Notes under the pieces: generated by a model | The model's database searches: none | Told to the model about the DNA's origin: nothing | What the model saw: the letters and a program-made list of their open reading frames with translations, nothing else | NCBI GenBank assembly: GCA_026387595.1 | Contig: JAPLLL010000082.1 | Coordinates: 2,455 to 14,890, forward strand | From: Candidatus Omnitrophota bacterium | Lineage (GTDB): Bacteria > Omnitrophota > Gorgyraeia > JABMQH01 | Direction of reading: 5' to 3' | Length of the DNA stretch: 12,436 nt | Shown here: positions 1 through 6,061 of the stretch, one piece after another | Position numbering within the stretch: position 1 is the stretch's first letter | How the letters are laid out: each line of letters opens with the position of its first letter | Made by a program: the position numbers and the translations under genes

Positions 1-2
1 AT

Positions 3-227
3 GTTGATAAAGCGGCGTATTTAGGCACTGCGCTCGGCGGCATGGCATGCCGTCATATCGGAGGTTCGATCGAATTTGAAAATATTGTGGATGCCGTTGC
101 TTTTAAGCGCCGGCTTATAACCCAGATGGAAGCTGACCTTGCGGCAAAGGTTTATCCAAATCCAATGGAATTGCAGCGCTTTATCAACCCGGTATATGCC
201 CAAGAGGCCCTGCTATCAGGAGTGTAA
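3..227 (+). CDS. 3' end of an unidentified gene, possibly a PfkB-type sugar kinase (partial)
   Basis: The frame is open from the left edge to a TAA at 225-227, giving the last 74 residues of a protein whose start lies outside the window. The first visible stretch (AAYLGTALGGMACRHIGG) has the small-residue helix followed by a turn seen near the C-terminus of PfkB/ribokinase-type sugar kinases. The rest is a charged helical tail. That likeness is weak and no catalytic motif is visible, so the family assignment is only a guess. An internal ATG at 42 would give a 61-residue ORF, but coding continues upstream of it and there is no Shine-Dalgarno, so I read this as a truncated gene. A separate promoter follows at 255-284, so this gene is probably not required for transcription of the next unit. 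A sugar kinase would suit the neighbourhood. Confidence 0.55.
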   Translation, partial: VDKAAYLGTALGGMACRHIGGSIEFENIVDAVAFKRRLITQMEADLAAKVYPNPMELQRFINPVYAQEALLSGV

Positions 228-254
228 AAACTATTTGACCTCCCATAAATTTAC

Positions 255-284
255 TTGCCCGGTTTTTTAAATCTATGTTATAAT
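255..284 (+). promoter_or_regulatory. Sigma70-type promoter with extended -10
   Basis: A perfect TATAAT at 279-284 is preceded by TGT at 276-278, which makes a TGn extended -10. An 18-bp spacer separates it from a weak -35, TTGCCC, at 255-260 (4 of 6 matches to TTGACA). The predicted transcription start is near 291, which leaves a 5' leader of about 160 nt before the first symporter. The site lies just after the end of the upstream gene, so the symporter unit can be transcribed on its own. Confidence 0.6.
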
Positions 285-290
285 GTATAA

Positions 291-450
291 ACCTTTTATC
301 CCTCGTCCCCTCCTCGAAAACAAAGGGGACTCGGGAGGGAGCCAAATATTTTAGCTCAAGGGGCTCCACTTCCTCCATTTTAGGGGATAGAGTTTCTATA
401 TAGATCCGGTACTCCGATAATAACAATATATTCATAAGGAGAAGTTCGGA
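291..450 (+). promoter_or_regulatory. Structured 5' leader of the first symporter, possible RNA switch
   Basis: The leader contains two hairpins. P1 pairs 300-304 and 305-311 with 335-339 and 324-330 (GTCCCCT with AGGGGAC inside). P2 pairs GGAGCC at 338-343 with GGCTCC at 362-367. Bases 369-376 (CTTCCTCC) can pair with 334-341, which would disrupt both hairpins. The same bases can instead pair with the Shine-Dalgarno stretch GGAGAAG at 438-444, with one bulged C. These mutually exclusive pairings suggest control of translation start. I do not recognise a known riboswitch class, and the folding is by eye only. Confidence 0.4.
436..442 (+). promoter_or_regulatory. Ribosome binding site of the first symporter
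   Basis: AAGGAGA at 436-442 lies 8 nt before the ATG at 451 and fixes that start. It overlaps the stretch that could be sequestered by leader bases 369-376. Confidence 0.75.
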
Positions 451-2241
451 ATGGACAATACGCTCATGACGCTGTCCAGACTCGATTGGGGAATTATTAT
501 CTGCTATATGATAATCTCCGTATCCATCGGTCTCTATTTCACGAAGCGCGGCTCCAAGGGTATCCTGGAATATTTTGTAGCCGGCAGACAGGTAAGCTGG
601 TGGCTCGCGGGTACATCCATTGTCGCGACGAGTTTTGCAGCAGATACTCCGCTCGCGATCTCATCGATTGTAAGGACAAGAGGGCTGCAGGGTAACTGGT
701 ACTGGTGGAGCGGGGTAATGGGCGGTGTCTTGTGCGTTTATTTTTACGCAAGGCTCTGGAGAAGGGCGAATCTTATTACTGACGCAGAATTCATGGAAAT
801 AAGGTACCACGGAAAACCGGCGGCATTCTTAAGGGGTTTTCACGCGTTTTACCGTTCGGTGTTCTGGAATTCGGTTGTCCTGGGCTGGGTCATACTTGCG
901 ATGTATAAGATCGTACATGTGCTTCTGGGCTGGCCCAAGGTCATGACAACATGGACGCTGGTCAGCATTGCTGTTATTTATATATCATTCTCGGGCCTGT
1001 GGGGCGTCCTGGCAACGGATTTTTTCCAGTTCATACTGGCAATGACAGGTTGCATAATCCTGGCCGGCATAGTCATGGCTGACGCAGGCGGGCCCGCGGC
1101 CCTGGTCTCAAAGGCTGTTGCCGCCGCCCATTCCGCTAACGCGATGCAGCTTCAGTCAAAGGTCGTGGACTCAACGCAGCTCATAAATATTTTTCCGAAT
1201 TTTCAATCCTCCAATCTTGCGATCATCACGTTTCTTGTATTTATCCTTGTCCAGTGGTGGGGCGGCGGGGAAGGCGGGGGATTTCTTGCGCAGCGGCTGT
1301 TCTCGTGTAAGAATGAGAAACATTCTCTCTTTGCGGTGCTGTGGTTTAATTTCGCGCACTACGCGATAAGGCCGTGGCCGTGGATCATCGTCGGACTTGG
1401 CTCGCTGGTATACTTTCCGAACATCGCGGACCCTGAAACAGCGTATCCTTTGATGATGATAAAATTTTTACCAAACGGCCTCAGGGGCATGCTGGTTGCG
1501 GCATTTTTCGCGGCGTTCATGTCGTGCACGGTCACGCACATAAACTGGGGCGCGTCATATCTTGTAAACGACCTCTACAAGCGGTTCCTTGTAAAAAACA
1601 GGACCGAGAAACACTATCTTTTTATGTCGAGGGTCGCGATAATATTCATGACCTGCCTTGCAGGTTCCGCGTGTCTTTGCATGAGCTCGATCTATGAAGC
1701 GTGGCTTTTTATAATGTCGCTTATGGTGGGCACATGCTTTATAGTGCTGCTGCGGTGGTACTGGTGGCGCATAAACGTCTGGTCTGAGATCACTTCTCTG
1801 ATATCAAGCGCCGTTATTTCGATACTGCTTTTACAGCCGTTTTTCAGCAAGTTTGTGGGGATCCCGCTCCTTCATACGGCTGATTATTATCCGATACGGC
1901 TTGTGATAACGCTTGTGGTATGCACGGTGCTGTCGCTTTTTGTGGCGTTCGTGACCCCGCCGGAGCCGGACGAACACCTTGAGAAATTTTTCAGGCGCGT
2001 ACGACCGGGCGGATGGTGGGGCCATATCGCAGTAAAATGTAAGGATGTGAAAAAACTCCATCTGGGCTGGCCCGAAGCGGTGAACTGGCTGCTGACCGTC
2101 GTGGGTATTTACGCCCTGCTTTTCGGATTAGGCTGGCTTGTGATGGGCAAGTTCTGGCTCGGCGTAGGCGCGGTAATAGTGAGTTTCATAACTATAAAGA
2201 TCGTACTTGGCCTCATCGGCAAGATGGAGTGGGGGTTTTAA
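451..2241 (+). CDS. Sodium/solute symporter (SSS family), first of two tandem paralogues
   Basis: This 596-residue inner-membrane protein has about 13 hydrophobic helices. It belongs to the SSS family, which uses the Na+ gradient to import sugars, organic acids or amino acids. Visible family features are the segment WWLAGTSIVATSFAADTP (residues 50-67), matching the broken first core helix that carries ion and substrate ligands, and the helix around AAFMSCTVT (354-362), whose Ser/Thr residues correspond to the Na2 site, followed by NDLYKRF. An aromatic and glycine-rich block (WWGGGEGGGF, 269-278) and an RWYWWR loop (435-440) are shared with the paralogue. The start is fixed by a good Shine-Dalgarno. 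The next gene has exactly the same length and is about three quarters or more identical by eye, so this is a recent tandem duplication. The substrate cannot be read from sequence. The neighbouring sugar genes make a sugar or sugar acid likely. Confidence 0.9.
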   Translation: MDNTLMTLSRLDWGIIICYMIISVSIGLYFTKRGSKGILEYFVAGRQVSWWLAGTSIVATSFAADTPLAISSIVRTRGLQGNWYWWSGVMGGVLCVYFYARLWRRANLITDAEFMEIRYHGKPAAFLRGFHAFYRSVFWNSVVLGWVILAMYKIVHVLLGWPKVMTTWTLVSIAVIYISFSGLWGVLATDFFQFILAMTGCIILAGIVMADAGGPAALVSKAVAAAHSANAMQLQSKVVDSTQLINIFPNFQSSNLAIITFLVFILVQWWGGGEGGGFLAQRLFSCKNEKHSLFAVLWFNFAHYAIRPWPWIIVGLGSLVYFPNIADPETAYPLMMIKFLPNGLRGMLVAAFFAAFMSCTVTHINWGASYLVNDLYKRFLVKNRTEKHYLFMSRVAIIFMTCLAGSACLCMSSIYEAWLFIMSLMVGTCFIVLLRWYWWRINVWSEITSLISSAVISILLLQPFFSKFVGIPLLHTADYYPIRLVITLVVCTVLSLFVAFVTPPEPDEHLEKFFRRVRPGGWWGHIAVKCKDVKKLHLGWPEAVNWLLTVVGIYALLFGLGWLVMGKFWLGVGAVIVSFITIKIVLGLIGKMEWGF

Positions 2242-2247
2242 AGTAAA

Positions 2248-2313
2248 ACGATTGCAGTGATAAAAAACGATTACAGCGATTGCCGGGATAATGGTAATCG
2301 CTGTAATCCGTTT
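2248..2313 (+). repeat. Direct and inverted repeats forming a strong hairpin between the symporters
   Basis: GATTACAGCGATT at 2269-2281 is perfectly complementary to AATCGCTGTAATC at 2296-2308. With one bulged C (2309) the stem extends to 2265-2313, giving 17 pairs around a 14-nt loop. A near-copy of the left arm, ACGATTGCAGTGAT at 2248-2261, precedes ACGATTACAGCGAT at 2267-2280 (12 of 14 identical). No long T-run follows, so it is a poor intrinsic terminator. It may act as an mRNA stability or attenuation element between the two paralogues, or as a multi-site operator. The hairpin ends 12 nt before the second symporter's ATG, so it could affect its translation. Confidence 0.7.
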
Positions 2314-2325
2314 ATGGTATAAAAT

Positions 2326-4116
2326 ATGGACAACGCATTAATGGTTTTATCAAAACTGGACTGGAGCATAATAGTTTTATATATGCTCGCCTCAATTGCC
2401 ATCGGCCTGTATTTTACAAGGATAGGCTCCAAGGGGATCATTGAATATTTTGTGGCAGGCAGGACAGTGAACTGGTGGCTGGCAGGCACATCTATCGTTG
2501 CTACAAGTGTTGCCGCTGATACGCCGCGTGTCATTGCGGCAATAGTCAGGACGCGCGGGCTCCAGGGCAACTGGTACTGGTGGGGCGGGGTCAGGGGCGG
2601 GGTCTTGTGCGTTTACTTTTACGCAAGGCTCTGGAGGCGGTCTAATCTTATAACCGACGCCGAACTTATGGAGATAAGATACGCAGGCAAACCCGCCGCC
2701 TTCTTAAGGGGCTTTTACGCGTTTTACCGCTCGATATTCTGGAACTCGGTCGTGCTTGGTTGGGTAATACTTGCGATGTACAAGATCGTAAATACCCTGC
2801 TTGGGTGGCCAAAAGTGTTCTCAACCTGGATATTTGTGGTCATTTCCGTAGTGTACATATTTTTCTCCGGGCTCTGGGGCGTTATCGCGACGGATTTTTT
2901 TCAATTCATACTGGCAATGACAGGCTGCATAATCCTGGCGGGCATAGTAATCGCGGATGCGGGCGGTCCTGCAGCGCTTGTCTCAAAGGCGGTTGCCGCG
3001 GCCCACGCGGCCAATGCCGGTCCGCTCCAATCAAAAGTCGTGGAATCTTCGCAGCTTGTAAATATATTCCCGAACTTGCACTCATCCCAGCTTGCCGTTA
3101 TAACATTCCTGGTATTTATATTGGTCCAGTGGTGGGGAGGCGGGGAAGGCGGCGGATTTATATCGCAGAGGCTTTTTTCGTGCAAGGATGAAAAGCATTC
3201 GCTTCTTGCGGTCCTGTGGTTCAATTTCGCGCACTATGCGATAAGGCCGTGGCCGTGGATCATTGTCGGACTCGGCTCGCTTATATATTTTCCCAATATC
3301 GCCGATCCCGAGACCGCGTATCCTAAGATGATGGTGCATTTCCTGCCGAACGGCCTGCGCGGCATGCTGGTCGCGGCGTTTTTGGCAGCATTCATGTCAA
3401 CGGTGGCCACACATATAAACTGGGGCGCGTCATATCTTGTAAATGACCTGTATAAAAGGTTCATGGTAAAGAATGCTTCGGAAAAACATTATCTCTGGAT
3501 GTCGCGGCTCAGCGTGGTGATAATGACGGCCCTTGCCGGGATATCATGCCTTTTGATGCATTCAATTTATTCTGCGTGGCTTTTCGTGACAGGGCTTATG
3601 GCCGGGGTGTGCGTCGTACTATTGCTGCGCTGGTACTGGTGGAGGATAAATGTCTGGTCGGAGATAGCGTCGCTTATCGCCACCGTTTTTATTTCGATAA
3701 TATTTTTAATGCCTGCCGTAGGCAGGGCAATGGGCCTGCCGCTTCTTCATACGGATGATTATTATTCAATAAGATTTGTCCTGATACTTGTTCTTTGTTC
3801 GGTCATCGCAATCGCGGTCACGTATTTGACGCCGGCAGAACCCATGGAGCACCTTGAGAAATTTTACAGGCGGGTGCGGCCGGGCGGATGGTGGGGGCCG
3901 GTTGCGAAAAGGTGCGCCGATGTAAAGAAGCTCCGTTTAGGCTGGCCGGAATTCGCGGGCTGGGGCCTTACGGTTGTCAGCATTTACGCGGCGCTGTTCG
4001 GCCTGGGCTGGCTTGTCATGGGCAGGTATTTGCTCGGCGCAATTGCCAGCGCGGTTGCAATTATCACCGTATTTGGTATAATGAAGCTGATAGGAAGGAT
4101 GGAATGGGAACAATAA
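2326..4116 (+). CDS. Sodium/solute symporter (SSS family), second tandem paralogue
   Basis: This 596-residue membrane protein has the same length as its upstream neighbour and the same core motifs: WWLAGTSIVATSVAADTP at 50-67, AAFMSTVAT at 354-362, NDLYKRF and RWYWWR. Most differences lie in the C-terminal third. Two stand out in the N-terminal core: Leu68 and Met90 of the first copy are both Arg here, close to the segment that binds substrate in SSS structures. This may mean a different, perhaps anionic, substrate. The ATG at 2326 matches the first copy's N-terminus (MDN-LM), but it has no Shine-Dalgarno and follows an AT-rich stretch directly downstream of a hairpin. Translation may therefore be weak, coupled or leaderless. 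The 3' end overlaps the HAD gene by 13 bp. Confidence 0.9.
   Translation: MDNALMVLSKLDWSIIVLYMLASIAIGLYFTRIGSKGIIEYFVAGRTVNWWLAGTSIVATSVAADTPRVIAAIVRTRGLQGNWYWWGGVRGGVLCVYFYARLWRRSNLITDAELMEIRYAGKPAAFLRGFYAFYRSIFWNSVVLGWVILAMYKIVNTLLGWPKVFSTWIFVVISVVYIFFSGLWGVIATDFFQFILAMTGCIILAGIVIADAGGPAALVSKAVAAAHAANAGPLQSKVVESSQLVNIFPNLHSSQLAVITFLVFILVQWWGGGEGGGFISQRLFSCKDEKHSLLAVLWFNFAHYAIRPWPWIIVGLGSLIYFPNIADPETAYPKMMVHFLPNGLRGMLVAAFLAAFMSTVATHINWGASYLVNDLYKRFMVKNASEKHYLWMSRLSVVIMTALAGISCLLMHSIYSAWLFVTGLMAGVCVVLLLRWYWWRINVWSEIASLIATVFISIIFLMPAVGRAMGLPLLHTDDYYSIRFVLILVLCSVIAIAVTYLTPAEPMEHLEKFYRRVRPGGWWGPVAKRCADVKKLRLGWPEFAGWGLTVVSIYAALFGLGWLVMGRYLLGAIASAVAIITVFGIMKLIGRMEWEQ
4092..4098 (+). promoter_or_regulatory. 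Ribosome binding site of the HAD phosphatase gene
   Basis: AGGAAGG at 4092-4098 lies 5 nt before the ATG at 4104, inside the end of the second symporter gene. It decides the HAD start in favour of 4104 over in-frame upstream ATGs from 3888 on. Confidence 0.7.
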
Positions 4117-4895
4117 AAAAACGGTACTTATTTGTTTCGGATTTCGACAAGACGCTTAGCGTAGACGACGGTGGCGCGATATTGAGCGGCAAGCTGGGGC
4201 TTTCGGCCAGGGATTTTAATTTAAAGGTCGAAGAGGTCAAAAAGAAAAACATCACCCAGCTCGGCGGCGAACTCGCGTATCTTATAGTGAACGACCCCGA
4301 CTACAAGGGCAAGGTCACAAGGGATCTTTTGTATCAGACGGGCAAGGATATAAAACTTAAAAAGAACGTGTCTGACCTTGCGAAGATATTAAACGAGGGT
4401 TTTACGGAAAGGCAGTTTGGTTTTTATGTCTTGTCAGCCTCACCGCAGGAGATAGTTGAAAAGGCCCTGGAAGGCATATTACCCCAGGACCATATCTTTG
4501 GCACAAAATTTACGTTTGACTCAAACGGCGCCGCAGCCGATATCGAGCGCACGGGCGCAGGCCACGCAAAAGTAGCTACGCTTGATATGCTGAAGGTAAG
4601 GGAAAAGATCCCGCGGCACAGGGTTATTTATGTAGGGGACGGCGCCTCTGACGTGCACGTAATGCTGCACGTTCTTTCATATAAAGGATACACGATCTCC
4701 GTATCATTAACTCCGTACATGGGCCATATCTGCAGGCGCGCGATCGTCTCGGAAAACGCGCTGAGCGTCCTAATACCCATCCTTGAAGACATAACCCGTT
4801 GTGAAGAGGGCCAGATCCGCAAATTCTTCGAGGAGCGCGGCCATACCATCCAGGAATGGAACCAGGCCAAGATCGAGTGGGTAGAGCTGGACTGA
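4104..4895 (+). CDS. HAD-superfamily phosphatase, subfamily IB-like
   Basis: This 263-residue cytoplasmic protein has all four HAD motifs. Motif I is DFDKT (13-17), with Asp13 the predicted nucleophile and Asp15 the acid/base. Motif II is Ser111 in LSASP. Motif III is probably Lys156. Motif IV is GDGASD (178-183). A helical cap follows motif I, as in phosphoserine phosphatase-like (IB) members, so the expected reaction is Mg2+-dependent hydrolysis of a small phosphorylated metabolite. The frame is open upstream to 3888, but that part overlaps the symporter and lacks homology features, so I start at the ATG with a good Shine-Dalgarno. The 13-bp overlap with the symporter implies co-expression and perhaps translational coupling. 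Dephosphorylation of a sugar phosphate is plausible from context; the substrate is unknown. Confidence 0.88.
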   Translation: MGTIKKRYLFVSDFDKTLSVDDGGAILSGKLGLSARDFNLKVEEVKKKNITQLGGELAYLIVNDPDYKGKVTRDLLYQTGKDIKLKKNVSDLAKILNEGFTERQFGFYVLSASPQEIVEKALEGILPQDHIFGTKFTFDSNGAAADIERTGAGHAKVATLDMLKVREKIPRHRVIYVGDGASDVHVMLHVLSYKGYTISVSLTPYMGHICRRAIVSENALSVLIPILEDITRCEEGQIRKFFEERGHTIQEWNQAKIEWVELD

Positions 4896-4900
4896 CCGTT

Positions 4901-6061
4901 TTACCGCTTTACCAACCCCGTAGTCAATCCCGCGATAATATGTTTCTGGAAGGCTAAAAAGACGAGTATTACGGGCATGGCCGTGATGCTTGATGCCGCC
5001 ATAAGGTGCACCCAGTCCGCGCCCTGAAGCGTGTTGAACAGGGCAAGGCCGACCGGAAGCGTGCGCATCTCGGCCGTGTTGGTAAGGATGAACGGGAACA
5101 AAAACGTATTCCATGCGCCCATGAACGTGTTTATTGCTACTATTGCAAGCGCAGGCGTTGACAGAGGGAATATTATCCTGAAAATTATTTGTCGCTCCTT
5201 TGCGCCGTCCACGCGCGCCTGATCCTCTAACGAGGCAGGCAGCCGAGATATGTACTGCTTCATCAGGAATATCCCGAACGGCTGCACCAGGGAGGGGATG
5301 ATCAATGCCCAGTAAGTATTAAGCCATCCGATGCTTTTCATCAATACAAAGATAGGCACTATGAAAGCCTGGGGCGGTATTATCAGGCTGGCAAGTATCA
5401 GGAGGAACAACGATTGCTTGAACGCGAAGTCCTTGCGCGCGAACGCATAGCCCACGATCGTGCAGAAGAAGATGTTTCCTATTGTTATAAGGGCCGCGAT
5501 GAGCGCGCTGTTAAAAAAGTACCTTCTGAAATTTCCGCTTGTGAACACGTCTATGTAATTCGCCAGGGTGAATTTTTTCAGGTCCAGGGCAAGCCCCTCA
5601 ATGTACATAGCGCCGGAACCATTTGTTATTTCTATCGTGATTATCTCCGCGATCTTTTCCGGCAGGCCCCTTGCGAACTCAGCCGTATTAAAATCGGATA
5701 TAGGGATCGAGATCTCCTGCCATTCTTTGGTCAGCCCGGCCTTAAGGTATTTTTCAGAATCGACCCGGCAGGAACCGCCGCGGATATCAGACAGCGTGAT
5801 CCTGAACTGTTCCCCGCCCAGCGAACCCTTTGCCAGAAAAGTGAATGAGGCGAATTTCCGGATATCCTGATGGAACCTGATCTTTAAAACGGTTATGGCT
5901 TCGTCTTTATGAGCCAGCTGTACCCGGCTTATTCCTTTTGTGAGCGTGCCGACCGGCCTTATGGAGGTGTGGAACATGAGAAAAAGCGGAGTAAGCGTAA
6001 GCATGACAAGGGCCGTCAAAAGGATGACAACCAGAAGATTTACAAAATGTGAGCGCCTCAT
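4901..6061 (-). CDS. Sugar ABC transporter permease, MalG-like, with an inserted periplasmic beta-rich domain
   Basis: This 386-residue inner-membrane protein is about 100 residues longer than usual MalG-type permeases. Helix 1 spans about residues 7-30. The remaining helices, from about 180 on, include the cytoplasmic EAA loop EDQARVDGA (279-287) and its continuation to FPLSTP, which contacts the ATPase. The normal short loop between helix 1 and FTLANYIDVF (164-173) is replaced by an insert of about 125 residues (38-163). Its alternating beta pattern, with GGEQFRITLSD, EWQEISIPISDFN and AMYIEGLAL, is typical of galactose-binding-like or carbohydrate-binding beta-sandwich domains. By topology the insert sits in the periplasm, where it could bind glycan or the binding-protein partner. 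The start overlaps the stop of the upstream permease fusion by 4 bp (ATGA), so the two are translationally coupled. No ATPase gene is nearby. Confidence 0.88.
   Translation of the reverse strand: MRRSHFVNLLVVILLTALVMLTLTPLFLMFHTSIRPVGTLTKGISRVQLAHKDEAITVLKIRFHQDIRKFASFTFLAKGSLGGEQFRITLSDIRGGSCRVDSEKYLKAGLTKEWQEISIPISDFNTAEFARGLPEKIAEIITIEITNGSGAMYIEGLALDLKKFTLANYIDVFTSGNFRRYFFNSALIAALITIGNIFFCTIVGYAFARKDFAFKQSLFLLILASLIIPPQAFIVPIFVLMKSIGWLNTYWALIIPSLVQPFGIFLMKQYISRLPASLEDQARVDGAKERQIIFRIIFPLSTPALAIVAINTFMGAWNTFLFPFILTNTAEMRTLPVGLALFNTLQGADWVHLMAASSITAMPVILVFLAFQKHIIAGLTTGLVKR

Noticed and set aside
184..435. 83-residue minus-strand ORF across the leader of the first symporter
   Set aside because: It overlaps the end of the upstream gene and the promoter/leader, has no ribosome site before its ATG, and shows no recognisable protein features.
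2265..2313. Hairpin as a rho-independent terminator
   Set aside because: The stem is strong, but only three Ts follow before mixed sequence.
2318..2323. TATAAA as a promoter -10 for the second symporter
   Set aside because: It follows TGG like an extended -10, but its predicted start would fall inside the gene after the ATG, and no -35 is present.
2901..3224. Long minus-strand and alternate-frame ORFs inside the symporter genes
   Set aside because: Both symporter copies are clearly coding on + and the overlapping frames have low-complexity translations, so they are shadows.
3888..4103. 72-codon N-terminal extension of the HAD frame
   Set aside because: It overlaps the symporter in another frame. 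The HAD domain begins right after the ATG at 4104, which has a good ribosome site.
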